Shown: piece by piece, positions 8,838 to 17,928 of the stretch
Position numbering within the stretch: the stretch's first letter is position 1
How the letters are laid out: each line of letters opens with the position of its first letter
Source: an uncultured Paraburkholderia sp.
GTDB taxonomy: Bacteria > Pseudomonadota > Gammaproteobacteria > Burkholderiales > Burkholderiaceae
NCBI GenBank assembly: GCA_940746715.1
Contig: CALNWN010000007.1
Span: 1-64,000 of the forward strand
DNA length: 64,000 nt
Direction of reading: 5' to 3'
Notes under the pieces: model-generated
What the model saw: the letters and a program-made list of their open reading frames with translations, nothing else
What the model was told of the DNA's origin: nothing
Database searches by the model: none
Program-made: the position numbers and the translations under genes

Positions 8838-10027
8838 GGCGGTTCTTTTCAGCGTGCGCGCATATCGTCGACCCGCGCACGTTACCCATTGCAGTGACGA
8901 TTCTGCTGTTCTGCGCGCTGTTCGGCTTTGGCTCAGTGATGTACACCGGCTTTTTCTCGTGGCAGGTGCTGCTCGATCTGCTCGTCGACAATGCGTTCCT
9001 ACTAATTGTGGCAATCGGCATGACGTTCGTGATCGTGTCGGGCGGCATCGATCTGTCGGTGGGCTCTATCGTTGCACTCACAACCATCATCGAAGCGGTG
9101 TTGTCCGAGCGCCTGCATATGTCGGTGTGGATCATCCTGCCGATCGTTCTGCTGATGGGCACCGTGTTCGGCGCCGTGCAAGGCGCGCTGATTCACTTCT
9201 TCCGGCTGCAGGCGTTTATCGTGACGCTCGCCGGCATGTTTTTCGCGCGCGGCCTGTGCTTCCTGATCACGACGCAATCCATCACCATCACTGATCCGAC
9301 CTTTCGCGCCATCTCGGCAATCCGGCTCGATATCGGCATCGGCTCCGTCACCGCGAATGTGCTAATCGCGTTCGTCGCGCTGGTTGGCGCCATTTACATC
9401 GCGCACTTCACGCGCTTTGGCCGCAATGTCTACGCGGTGGGCGGCAATGCCCACTCGGCGTTGCTGATGGGCCTGCCGGTCGCGCACACGCGCATCGGTG
9501 TGTATGCACTGAGCGGCTTCTGCTCGGCGCTCGGCGGTGCCGTTTTCACCTTCTACGTGCTGTCCGGTTATGGTTTGCAAGGGCAGGGCATGGAGCTCGA
9601 CGCCATTGCCGCGACCGTGATCGGCGGGACGCTGTTGACGGGCGGCGTCGGCTATGTGATCGGGTCGTTGTTCGGCGTCGGCATTCTCGGCACGATCCAG
9701 ACGCTGATCACGTTCGACGGCACGCTGAGTTCGTGGTGGACCCGCATCGTGATCGGCGCGCTGCTGTGCGCTTTCTGTTTGCTGCAGCGGCTGATCGAAC
9801 GGCATGCGAAGTCGGTGCGGCGGCACAGGCGCTGTGGTGACTTCGGGACGCGAGCGCGCGCATGGCGATCCTTCAACTGCGTCCGATTCGCACGTGATAG
9901 GCCGCGCCCCCGGACAAGCGTGACCAGCGCTCTGCAACGGCGGCCCGAACGCACTGTGCGGGCCGCTTTTTCTCGCGGATCGGGCTTTACTGATCGAGCG
10001 CCCGGCCTCGCGTCTCCGGCAGCGTAA
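8834..10027 (+). CDS. yjfF: sugar ABC transporter permease (YjfF-like), run-on C-terminus
   Basis: Second membrane subunit of the importer. Recognisable segments are GMTFVIVSGGIDLSVGSIVA, LQAFIVTLAGMFFARG and IAATVIGGTLLTGGVGYVIG. Family members are about 320-335 residues; this frame is 397. The normal family sequence ends near RLIERHAK. From there the frame reads Arg-rich sequence that runs through a rho-independent terminator (9940-9971) and into antisense of the next gene. One base out of frame, the DNA reads VGAAAQALW and a TGA at 9838-9840, so a 1-nt indel near 9810 has probably removed the true stop. The transport core itself is intact. Confidence 0.8.
   Translation: MRRFFSACAHIVDPRTLPIAVTILLFCALFGFGSVMYTGFFSWQVLLDLLVDNAFLLIVAIGMTFVIVSGGIDLSVGSIVALTTIIEAVLSERLHMSVWIILPIVLLMGTVFGAVQGALIHFFRLQAFIVTLAGMFFARGLCFLITTQSITITDPTFRAISAIRLDIGIGSVTANVLIAFVALVGAIYIAHFTRFGRNVYAVGGNAHSALLMGLPVAHTRIGVYALSGFCSALGGAVFTFYVLSGYGLQGQGMELDAIAATVIGGTLLTGGVGYVIGSLFGVGILGTIQTLITFDGTLSSWWTRIVIGALLCAFCLLQRLIERHAKSVRRHRRCGDFGTRARAWRSFNCVRFARDRPRPRTSVTSALQRRPERTVRAAFSRGSGFTDRAPGLASPAA
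9940..9971 (+). terminator. rho-independent terminator after the sugar ABC operon
   Basis: GCGGCCCG (9940-9947) and CGGGCCGC (9959-9966) form a strong stem followed by a run of T. It lies between the convergent yjfF and MFS genes. Its position inside the run-on part of the yjfF frame argues that the native stop codon was upstream. Confidence 0.7.
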
Positions 10028-11287
10028 GCGCCGCGAGAATCACGATCCCGTATGCCGCCGCCGCGAAGGTGCCGATCGCGTGGCCGAGCGTCATGGTTTG
10101 CGACACATAGCCGATGAGGAACGGAAACGTTGCGCCGATGGCCCGCCCGAAGTTGTAGCAGAAACCCTGGCCCGATCCGCGGATGCGCGTGGGAAACAGT
10201 TCGGTCAGAAACGCGCCCATGCCGGAAAAAATGCCGGACGCGCAAAAGCCGAGTGGGAAACCGAGCATGAGCATTGACACGTTGTCCAACGGAAGCTGCG
10301 TGTAGATGGAGGCAATCGCGCATGAAGCCAGAGCGAACGCGATGAATGCCCGCTTGCGTCCAATACGGTCGCTCACATACGGCGCCCGTCAGATAGCCGC
10401 AATACGATCCGACGATCACCACGCCCAGGTAACTTCCAGTGCCGATCACGCTCAGGTGGCGTTCGGTCTTCAGATACGTCGGCAGCCAGGTGGTTACCGC
10501 GTAATAGCCGCCTTGCACGCCAGTCGCGAGAATCGACGCGCGCAACGTCGTCCAGACGATGTCGCCGCGGAAAATATCGAACAGAGAAGGGCGTGTCTGT
10601 GCCGTCTCCTGCGCTTCTTTTTGCCGACGATGCACCTCGGGCTCATCAACGAAACGTCGAATCCAGATCACGAACGGCGCGGGCGCGATGCCGATCGCAA
10701 ACAGCACGCGCCACGCATAGTCGGCGGGGACGAGGGAAAACGCGGCCATGAAGAGCAGCGTCGATACGCCCCAGCCGATCGCCCAGCCGGCCTGCACGAG
10801 CCCGACCGCCTTGCCGCGGTCGCGGGCGCGAATCACTTCGCCGATGAGCACGGCGCCTGCCGTCCATTCGCCGCCGAAGCCGAGTCCCATCAAGTCACGC
10901 GCCCACAGCAGTTGCGAGAAGTTCTGCGCGAGTGCACAGGCGAGCGTGAATATCGCGAACCAGAGAATCGTGATCTGCAAGGTCTTCACCCGGCCGACGC
11001 GATCCGACAGCACGCCCGCCGCCCATCCGCCCACCGCGGAACTCAGAAGCGTAACCGTGCCGATCAGCCCCGCGTCGCCACGCGTGATGCCCCACGTCGC
11101 GATCAGCGTCGGAATCACGAAGCTCAAATTGGGTATCCATCGCGTCGAGCACATAGCCGATCTTGCAACTCCAGAACGCGCGCTTCTCGGCAGCGGAGAT
11201 CTGCCGATACCATGCGAAGGGGCCTTTTCCTGCGTCGGGTGCGCCGTAGCGTTCGGCGTCCGCGGTCAATTGCGCTTCGGTTTCCAT
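9987..11287 (-). pseudogene. MFS transporter (metabolite:H+ symporter type), two frameshifts
   Basis: Twelve-helix major facilitator carrier, close to sialate/aromatic-acid symporters. The N-terminus (METEAQL to YVLDAMDTQF) is in one frame. The middle (LSFVIPTLIA, SDRVGRVKTLQITILWFAIF, LGFGGEWTAGAVLIGEVI, YAVTTWLPTYL) is in a second. The C-terminal part (VSDRIGRKRAFIAFALASC, IFSGMGAFLTELFPTRIRGS, ending RGRALDQ) is in a third. Frame changes lie near 11148 and near 10390. The motif-A loops of both halves (SDRVGR, SDRIGR) are present. It is followed by only 64 nt by the hydro-lyase gene upstream on the same strand, so the two probably formed an operon. Substrate unknown. Confidence 0.8.
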
Positions 11288-11351
11288 GCTTGAGCTCCGG
11301 TCTTGTGATGAGGCGCGTCCTGGCGCGCGACCTGTACGAAATGGCGCCGCG

Positions 11352-12131
11352 CTAGATCACGGCGAGCGTGGTGTTCGGAATGTCGGTGACGAGCATGTGC
11401 CCCGGTTTGTGTGCAATCGCGAACGGCAGGCGCGCGCTTTCTATCGCCGCTTGCGGTGTGACGCCGCAAGCCCAGAACACGGGCAGTTCATCGCTGAGCA
11501 CTTTCACGGCATCGCCGAAATCGGGCCGCGAGAGATCGCGAATGCCGATGAGCGCAGGATCGCCGATATGCACCGGCGCGCCGTGCACGGCCGGAAAGCG
11601 ACTCGTGATCTGACTCGCACGGATCGCGTCGGCGGCCTTCATCGGGCGCATGGAGACGACGCGGTTTCCGGCGAACACGCCGGCGCGCACGTTGGGCTCG
11701 CGCGTCCGGTACATCGGCACATTGAGCTGCTGTTCGATGTGACGCAGGCCGATGCCTTCGCGGCGCAGCATTTCCTCGAATGAAAACGAGCAGCCGATCG
11801 CGAACACCACGAAATCCTCACGCCACAGTTCGTTGAGGCTGCGCACTTCCTCCGCTCGTTCGCCATGGCGATACACGTAAAACGCGGGCACATCGTTGCG
11901 AATGTCGAGATCCGCGCCGAGCGAGGGCACGCGCCAGTCGCCCGGTTCGCCAACGCCGAGCAGCGGGCAGGCCTTCGGGTTAAGCGTGCAGAAACGCAGG
12001 AAATCATCGGCATATTGCTGCGGAAGAATCGCCAGATTGGCTTGCGCATAGTCGCCGCAATAGCCCGCGGTTGGGCCCGACAAGCGGCCGCTGCGGATCT
12101 GCTGAAGAAACTCGGATGGCGTGTAGGACAT
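11352..12131 (-). CDS. DUF1445 putative hydro-lyase (D-glutamate cyclase-like)
   Basis: Intact 259-residue protein of the DUF1445/YcsI (UPF0317) family. Family signatures visible are [20 protein letters not shown] near the N-terminus, [46 protein letters not shown], and [15 protein letters not shown] followed by the C-terminal [12 protein letters not shown] and ITDIPN-like end. Members have been annotated as hydro-lyases, and one mammalian homologue is a D-glutamate cyclase; the substrate here is unknown. It is the first gene of a leftward unit with the MFS carrier, divergent from a LysR gene, so it is probably regulated by that LysR protein. Confidence 0.8.
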   Translation of the reverse strand: MSYTPSEFLQQIRSGRLSGPTAGYCGDYAQANLAILPQQYADDFLRFCTLNPKACPLLGVGEPGDWRVPSLGADLDIRNDVPAFYVYRHGERAEEVRSLNELWREDFVVFAIGCSFSFEEMLRREGIGLRHIEQQLNVPMYRTREPNVRAGVFAGNRVVSMRPMKAADAIRASQITSRFPAVHGAPVHIGDPALIGIRDLSRPDFGDAVKVLSDELPVFWACGVTPQAAIESARLPFAIAHKPGHMLVTDIPNTTLAVI

Positions 12132-12227
12132 GAACGACTCGATTGACGTTGACGGAGACCGAACGGGTGATGCGTTTCAGGTTAGTAACGCCAAAAATAT
12201 CCATCCAGCGAGTTTTTCTTGCGTTTC

Positions 12228-12244
12228 GTTAAATTAAACTTAAC
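12228..12244. promoter_or_regulatory. candidate LysR binding site
   Basis: GTTAA and TTAAC (12228-12232 and 12240-12244) form an inverted repeat with a 7-nt spacer in the divergent region between the hydro-lyase and the LysR gene. The AT-rich T-N11-A geometry is that expected of LysR-type sites. Confidence 0.45.
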
Positions 12245-12305
12245 GTCGAAGCAGCTATTTTCCGGCGACAGTCCTGCGCCCTCCGCTCGTGCGAGACCTG
12301 ATGCA

Positions 12306-13244
12306 ATGAATACCCGCTTTGTGGAAACGTTTCTCACGCTGGCGAGACTCGGCAGTTTTCGCGCGACGGCTGCTGCGATGCACGCCACCCCTGCCGCGAT
12401 CTCGCTGCGTATCAAGACGCTTGAATCGGAGCTAGGCGTCGAACTGATCGAGCGCGATGCGCCCGAATTCAGGCTCACAGCAAATGGCGAGCGGCTGCTC
12501 GCGCACGCGCGCACCGTCGTGCAGGCTACGCGCTCGCTGCAACTTGCCGCTCAGGACGAGACGCAACTCGCGACACGGCTGCGCCTCGGCGTGATCGAAA
12601 CGGTCGTGCATAGCTGGCTGCCCGACTACATCCGCATGCTGAACCTCGAGTACTACCGCATCGTGGTGGATCTGACTGTCGATTCGAGCGCGGTGCTCGG
12701 GCCGCGTTTGCGCGCGGGCGAACTCGACCTCGTGATTCAGGTGGAAGAAGCGGGGGAGCAGGCGATGTCGATGGTGTCGACGCTGCTCGCAAGTTATCCG
12801 GTGCGCTGGATCGCGCGCAGCGATCTCATTCCCGCCAGTCGCGCAAAACATGTCGGGACGCTGCTGAGCAAACCAGTGCTCACGTTTGGACGCGGCACCG
12901 CGCCGCAAATCGCGGTCGAGGCCATCGTGCAGACGCTTGCGCGACGCGCCGGCGTGCCCCTCGCCGACACGCAGGTCACATGCATGCCGTCGGTCGCGGT
13001 CATCGTCAAACTGTTGCGCGACGGTTATGGCATCGCTGCCGTGCCCGCGCTCTTTGTCGAGCCGTATCTGACGAGCGGGGAGCTGGGGCATTTGCAGGTG
13101 CGCCCGCTACCGCTTGCCATCAACGTGGCGATGTATTACCGCGACGACGCGGACGTCGGCGTGCTTGCGGCGGCGCGCGTCGCGCGCAACGCATGCGAGC
13201 AGTATGCGAGAGCGATGGGGCGACAGTTGATCGAGAAGCGCTAG
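12306..13244 (+). CDS. LysR-family transcriptional regulator
   Basis: Intact 312-residue LysR-type regulator. The N-terminal winged helix-turn-helix (FVETFLTLARLGSFRATAAA, AISLRIKTLESELGVEL) is followed by a co-inducer domain with LGVIETVVHSWLPDY and VCMPS-like segments ending in AMGRQLIEKR. The ATG at 12306 is chosen because it puts the HTH at residues 5-60, as in the family. It is transcribed away from the DUF1445 gene, so the hydro-lyase and MFS unit is the likely target. The inducer is unknown. Confidence 0.85.
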   Translation: MNTRFVETFLTLARLGSFRATAAAMHATPAAISLRIKTLESELGVELIERDAPEFRLTANGERLLAHARTVVQATRSLQLAAQDETQLATRLRLGVIETVVHSWLPDYIRMLNLEYYRIVVDLTVDSSAVLGPRLRAGELDLVIQVEEAGEQAMSMVSTLLASYPVRWIARSDLIPASRAKHVGTLLSKPVLTFGRGTAPQIAVEAIVQTLARRAGVPLADTQVTCMPSVAVIVKLLRDGYGIAAVPALFVEPYLTSGELGHLQVRPLPLAINVAMYYRDDADVGVLAAARVARNACEQYARAMGRQLIEKR

Positions 13245-13272
13245 AAAACCCAGTACAGAAAGCGCGCCTCGG

Positions 13273-14205
13273 CTATTCGCTTTGAAGGCGCCGCTGCGCC
13301 GTCGCCGTGAGACGTTCGAAGGCAAGCGTGCTCGCAGCGAGCGCGGCCATCTCCGGATAGTGCTCGCGGGCGATGTCGGTGAGCACCTGGCACGGCGGCG
13401 CTTCGATCGCGACGCGCACGCCCATTTCCTGCATGACGGTGAGCGCGTCGAACCAACGCACGGTGTAGCGCATGTTGGTCGCGAGGTCGTCGCGAATCGC
13501 ATCGGCGGTATACAGCGGCCGGCCGCCGCGATTGCCGATATACACGCCGTGCGGCGCACGAAACGGAATCGAACGCGCGTAGACGGTGAGCTCATCGCTC
13601 GCGTGCGCGAGCAGTTCGCAATGCGAAGGAACGCTGACCGCGAGGCGCGTCGCCTTGCGTGCGCCAGCGGCGAGCGCGCGCTCGATAAAACTGTCGAGCG
13701 CCGGGTCTGCGCCCGCTACCACGATCTGGCGCGGCGCGTTGACATTGCCGATATAAACGGGCGGCGCACCTTCGCCGATATGCCGCGAAGCGAGCGTGGC
13801 GACCTCGTGCTCCGTCAAGCCGGACACCGCGGCAAGCCCGTAGCCCGATGGATACGCGCTTTCCATCAGCTCGGCGCGGCGACGGACCATCTTCAATGCG
13901 TCGTCGAAGGCGAGGGCGCCGCAGCTTACCGCCGCCGGGTAAGCGCCGACGGACAAACCGGCGCTCATATCCGGCGCTAGTCCTTCTTCCGCCAGTGCAC
14001 GAGCGATGGCCACACCGGCGATCGTGAGGCCGCATTGCACGGCAACTGTCGAGCGTAATGCATCGGTGGTGTCGAGTGTGAGCGCGTCCGCGCCGAGCAC
14101 TTGCGACGCCTCGTCGAGCGTGGCGCGCACGGCGGGATGCGCCGGCAGCCTATGCAGAAAGCCGTCGGTTTGAGCGCCCTGGCCGGGAAAGAGCAGCGCG
14201 AGCAT
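13273..14205 (-). CDS. mdcH: malonate decarboxylase epsilon subunit, malonyl transferase
   Basis: MdcH transfers malonate from malonyl-CoA onto the MdcC acyl carrier protein and so primes the decarboxylase cycle. The 310-residue frame is intact. The malonyltransferase fold shows LLFPGQGAQ at the N-terminus, the nucleophile motif GLSVGAYPAAV (Ser near 94), and the catalytic His in SVPSHCELLAHAS (near 195). It is the last gene of the mdc operon and its start overlaps the stop of mdcG by one base. The upstream mdcA and mdcB lesions make the whole complex doubtful even though this subunit looks functional. Confidence 0.9.
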   Translation of the reverse strand: MLALLFPGQGAQTDGFLHRLPAHPAVRATLDEASQVLGADALTLDTTDALRSTVAVQCGLTIAGVAIARALAEEGLAPDMSAGLSVGAYPAAVSCGALAFDDALKMVRRRAELMESAYPSGYGLAAVSGLTEHEVATLASRHIGEGAPPVYIGNVNAPRQIVVAGADPALDSFIERALAAGARKATRLAVSVPSHCELLAHASDELTVYARSIPFRAPHGVYIGNRGGRPLYTADAIRDDLATNMRYTVRWFDALTVMQEMGVRVAIEAPPCQVLTDIAREHYPEMAALAASTLAFERLTATAQRRLQSE

Positions 14206-14900
14206 CAGCTAGCCGTCCGATGAGCGGCAGACCAGGGGTCCGCAAGCAGTCGTGGACCGCTTGCATGACGCGCCATCACGCGTGCCTTGCCTGCGGCCCA
14301 CTCTGCAAGCGCAACGCCGCCTGCTGGCGTTTCGAGCTGCGCGTCAATGCGAATACCGGTTTCGCGCGCAAGCGCTTGCAGATGGTTTAACAAGTCCGCC
14401 GCACAGTCACGCGATAACTGCTCCGGTGTCCGAATCAATAGATCAAGGTCGCTCGATTGCGTCACGGCTGCTGTTTGTGTGGCCAACTCGAACCCCGCGC
14501 TGCCGGTCGGCCCCCATACCATGTTGTTCAATACGCCGCGTGCATCGCGCTGCAACACGGCCAGAGCAGCGAAGGCGGGCAACGCGGCGCGCCCGGCAGG
14601 CGGCACGCTGCGCACCAGCGCTTCGGGCGCTACTGCTTCGACAATGTCCGTCGATGCCGCCCACGTGCCGTACCGCTGCGAGCGCTCCGTGCCCCGCACA
14701 CCGATCGCGACGATGCCCTCGGCGACGAGCGCGCGCCGCACGACGGCATAGGGCGCGCGCTCGAACGCGTCGCGAACCCACGCCGGTTCGCCGTCGAATG
14801 CAGCGAGGTGCCGCAGCCGCAGCAAATCATGCGCGCGCCAGCGCTCGTCGCAGGACACGGCCAGCTCGCCTGCAAACGGCGGTGCGGCGCAGACCGGCAT
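14205..14900 (-). CDS. mdcG: malonate decarboxylase holo-ACP synthase
   Basis: MdcG attaches the 2'-(5''-triphosphoribosyl)-3'-dephospho-CoA prosthetic group, made by MdcB, to a Ser of MdcC. The nucleotidyltransferase motif S-D-L-D-L-L-I-R lies near residue 147 and fits the family G-S..D-x-D pattern. The start at 14900 (MPVCAAPPF) is chosen because the mdcE stop and this ATG overlap as TAATG; an alternative Met lies 15 nt upstream. Intact at 231 residues. Fourth intact member of an otherwise damaged operon. Confidence 0.85.
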   Translation of the reverse strand: MPVCAAPPFAGELAVSCDERWRAHDLLRLRHLAAFDGEPAWVRDAFERAPYAVVRRALVAEGIVAIGVRGTERSQRYGTWAASTDIVEAVAPEALVRSVPPAGRAALPAFAALAVLQRDARGVLNNMVWGPTGSAGFELATQTAAVTQSSDLDLLIRTPEQLSRDCAADLLNHLQALARETGIRIDAQLETPAGGVALAEWAAGKARVMARHASGPRLLADPWSAAHRTAS

Positions 14901-15715
14901 TACACGGCGTCCCATTGTTCGGCGAGACGCCGCCGTACCTCGATGGACGCCGCGCGGTTGTTCTGCGCGGCCGCCGATTCGAGCCGGCGCACGAGCGTGC
15001 GGCTGTCCGCGCGCGCACTCACGATCTGCTCGCACAACACCTGCTGCACGCGGGTGATCTGCGCCGCGTCGGGCGCGTCGGCCCCGATCCCTTCGATCAG
15101 TTGATCGAGTAGGCCGAGCTTCGCAAACGAGGCCATCGAGTAAGACATCGGCACGATGGTCTCGCCGAGCGCGTCGAGCGCCTCGACCGTGCGGCGCGTG
15201 ACGCGCGCGGCGGCTTCCTTGCCCATCGCGTGCACCATCGTGCCCGGCGCGTCGAGCGCGACGATGCGGTTGGCCTGATAGCCGTGCGCGAGGAACGCGC
15301 CGGACATCGCGGGGCCGACGATCAGCGCGATGACTGGATGTCCCGCATCGCGAGCCGACGCACACGCGTCGACCGCCGCGGCGCACGCGAGATGAATGCC
15401 GAGCATTTCCTCGCGATAACCGTAGGCCTGGCTCTTCACATCGACAATGGCGACGACCGGACGACGCGTGGCGCTTCCCGCATCGTCGACGATCGCCTCG
15501 CGCACGGCACGCGCGAGCTGCCAGCCCTGCTCGAGCCCGACCACGTTGTCGGTCGCGCGCGGAAAGCGGTTGCCGGGATCGGGCACGACCGTGATGAAGC
15601 GTGCGCGCTCGCCGCTAAGCGGCGCGTCGGCGCTCCAAACGGGGGCCGCGCTGCGGGATTCGCCCGCGAGCGCATGAAACCAGCGCGCGCCGCGGCTCAG
15701 TGGAATATCGCTCAT
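14900..15715 (-). CDS. mdcE: malonate decarboxylase gamma subunit
   Basis: MdcE forms with MdcD the carboxyltransferase-like decarboxylase that releases CO2 from malonyl-S-ACP. Crotonase-like carboxyltransferase features include VVAIVDVKSQAYGYREEMLG, VIALIVGPAMSGAFLAHGYQ (oxyanion-hole region) and GTMVHAMGKEAAARVT. The frame of 271 residues is intact. Its ATG overlaps the TGA of the restored mdcD frame (ATGA), the coupling usual in mdc operons. Its partner MdcD is frameshifted only near its C-terminus. Confidence 0.9.
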   Translation of the reverse strand: MSDIPLSRGARWFHALAGESRSAAPVWSADAPLSGERARFITVVPDPGNRFPRATDNVVGLEQGWQLARAVREAIVDDAGSATRRPVVAIVDVKSQAYGYREEMLGIHLACAAAVDACASARDAGHPVIALIVGPAMSGAFLAHGYQANRIVALDAPGTMVHAMGKEAAARVTRRTVEALDALGETIVPMSYSMASFAKLGLLDQLIEGIGADAPDAAQITRVQQVLCEQIVSARADSRTLVRRLESAAAQNNRAASIEVRRRLAEQWDAV

Positions 15716-16600
15716 GCTTGCTCCTTACGCGGCTGAGAGTGGGCGGCTTGCGCCGAATAGACTTCGCGCATGCTCTCGGGCGTGACGTTTGCCGGATCGA
15801 TCCGCGCAAGCCGCTGCAAAAACGTGTCGACCTTGTTCGCTGCGATGCGCGGTCGGCACACCTTGCGCGAAAGCGGCATGCACGGCGGCGCGCACGGCCT
15901 CCGCGTCGTCGTCCACGAGCCGGTCCGCGAGCGAGCTCGCCACGCGCTGTTCGCCGCCGATCAACTGCCACACTCGGCGCCGGTCGCTTGCATCGAGTTC
16001 GTCGATGCCGGCTTCCTGCTCGATCACCTCCGGCCCGTTCATGCCGAGCCGGCCCCGCTTCGTCACGACAAGGTACGAACAGAGCGCGGCCGCCAGCGAC
16101 ATGCCGCCGAAGCAACCCACCATGCCTGCGATCACACCGACCACCGGCACGTGCCGGCGCAGCGCGACGATCGCCGCCTGAATTTCCGCGATCACCGCAA
16201 GACCCAGGTTGGCTTCCTGCAGCCGCACGCCGCTGGTTTCGAACAGCACGACGGGGCGCACGATCTTGCCGCGCTCGCAATCGCGCAAGGCCATTTCCAG
16301 CGCGGCGGCGATCTTACTGCCCGATACTTCGCCGATGCTGCCGCCCTGGAACGCCGATTCGATGGCCGCGACCACGGCGGGCTCTCCGTCGATCGTGCCG
16401 CGCGCGATCACGCAGCCGTCGTCGGCCTGGCACACCACGCCTTGCAACGGCAGCCACGGCGACTCGATCCGGTCGAACGGCCCGAGCAATTCGCGGAAGG
16501 TGCCCGCGTCCAGCAGCGAGCGGGCGCGCTCGCGCGCCGGCAACTCAATGAAGCTCTCGCGCAGCAGCGGCGCGGCGTGGCGTGTGGCGAGCGTGCTCAT
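15712..16600 (-). pseudogene. mdcD: malonate decarboxylase beta subunit, C-terminal frameshift
   Basis: MdcD is the second half of the malonyl-ACP decarboxylase. Family core is intact: GDGxIEVSGSKIAAALEMAL-like segment near 95-110, VLFETSGVRLQEANLGL, VGVIAGMVGCFGGMSLAAAL and RLGMNGPEVIEQEAGIDELD. Near 15855, after VPTAHR, the frame is lost. Out of frame the DNA encodes the normal tail (RIAANKVDTFLQRLARIDPA, then MREVYSAQAAH) ending in a TGA that overlaps the mdcE start. About 45 C-terminal residues are therefore scrambled, with a stop only 13 nt upstream of the true one. Partial function cannot be excluded. Confidence 0.85.
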
Positions 16601-16911
16601 GCGTCGTCTCCCTGCTCGGCGGCTTCCACTGCTTCGGCGAGCCGCAACGCGACGACGTCAGGCGTCGCGCCGAAGTCGTTGATCTCGATCTGCGCGGCGC
16701 CGTCGTAGCGCGTGAAAAAGCGGTCCAGCACGCTTTTCCAGATGTGGCTGTAGCCGTCCACGCTCGTGCGCACCACCACATGCGCCGTCAACGCGTTGGC
16801 ACTGCCGGCGGGCGAGAGCAGCACTTCCAGATCGCCCGAACCCACCACGCCGACGTGCGCGCGGATCGTGACGGCGCGTTGCGCCGGATAGTCGAAGGTC
16901 AGATGTTCCAT
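16597..16911 (-). CDS. mdcC: malonate decarboxylase acyl carrier protein (delta)
   Basis: Small acidic carrier protein of 104 residues carrying the unusual dephospho-CoA prosthetic group. The N-terminus MEHLTFDYPA is typical of MdcC, and the modified Ser is expected in the LSPAGSANALTAHVVVRTS region near residue 30. Start at 16911; its stop overlaps the mdcD ATG by 4 nt and mdcB ends 6 nt upstream. Intact. Without MdcB the prosthetic group would have to come from elsewhere. Confidence 0.9.
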   Translation of the reverse strand: MEHLTFDYPAQRAVTIRAHVGVVGSGDLEVLLSPAGSANALTAHVVVRTSVDGYSHIWKSVLDRFFTRYDGAAQIEINDFGATPDVVALRLAEAVEAAEQGDDA

Positions 16912-16916
16912 GTGGC

Positions 16917-17928
16917 TCAGCTCCCGCCGGCGCCGCGACGCACCAGCATGTCGAGGAAAAGGGTGGCGGCGAGCAAATCGGCTGCGCCGCCCGGCGATGC
17001 GTTGAGTGACAGCAGTTCGTGCTCCAGCGCGGCAAGCGCTGCTTTGCCCGCCCGCGTCGAACTGCCGCCGGCCTGCAGCACGCGCCGCGCGCCGTGCTGA
17101 CCGGCACGCAAGCCGACCAGACCCGCGCGATGCAGCAGGCAAGTGTCGTCGAGCGAGGTCATGATCGCGAGCAGGGCGTCGACGCGCGCAAGCCGGTCGC
17201 AATCACGTGCGGGAAACCTTCTTGCGCTTCGCGGCGCGCACCGCCCACGTGATAGCGCTGCCGCACGCGTTCGCCGTGACTGTGGGTAACCGCGGCAAAG
17301 CGGTCGGGGAAGCAGGCAATTTGCGCGGCGCGCCGGCAGATCGACTCGGCGTCGAGTTGCAGCGCGGTCTCGGCCAACGACGCACCCGCCACCAGCAGTC
17401 CGACGATCCAGATGGCGCCGCGGTGCGCGTTGCTGCCGCCCGTCGCGCGCAGCATCTCCTGTTCGCCGGCGCGGCCGACTGCGCGAGCTCGGTACGCAAC
17501 AGCGCCGACGGTTCGCCGCGTCGGCGAGCCGTGCGCGCGAGGGCGGCGAAGGTCGGCTCGAGAGAAAGCGCGGAACCTCGCATGATCGACAGATCCAGGT
17601 CGCGATGCGCGCCGCTGCCGCGCTGGTCGACGAGCGCGGGCTTGGGCGTGAGCTCCGCTTCGTCGATCAGCGCTGTGACGGCGTAGTCGGCAAGTTCCGC
17701 GTCGGTCGGCGGATGATGAGGAAGCGGTGCGCTATAAGCGGGCGCGGACGCCGCATGGTTGCGTGCGGCGCTTGTCGCGGAAACGGTTGCATGATGCTCA
17801 CGCGTCGCCTAGGCGCATGGCGTCATGCCGCGTTCGGCCGCGGCGGCCACTCGCGCGAGCGGCTGTGAGACAGGCGTGGTGTGCGCGCACGGCGCTTCAT
17901 CGCGCTCCAGCAGGGCAGCGGCGTTCAT
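16917..17928 (-). pseudogene. mdcB: triphosphoribosyl-dephospho-CoA synthase, amber plus two frameshifts
   Basis: MdcB (CitG-like) makes the prosthetic-group precursor from ATP and dephospho-CoA. The start overlaps the mdcA stop (TGATG). After 39 codons a TAG (17809-17811) interrupts the frame, yet the same frame continues into unmistakable family sequence: [31 protein letters not shown] and [11 protein letters not shown] frameshift near 17465 precedes [20 protein letters not shown], and another near 17185 precedes [19 protein letters not shown] and the ending [19 protein letters not shown]. Three independent lesions make this gene dead. Confidence 0.85.
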
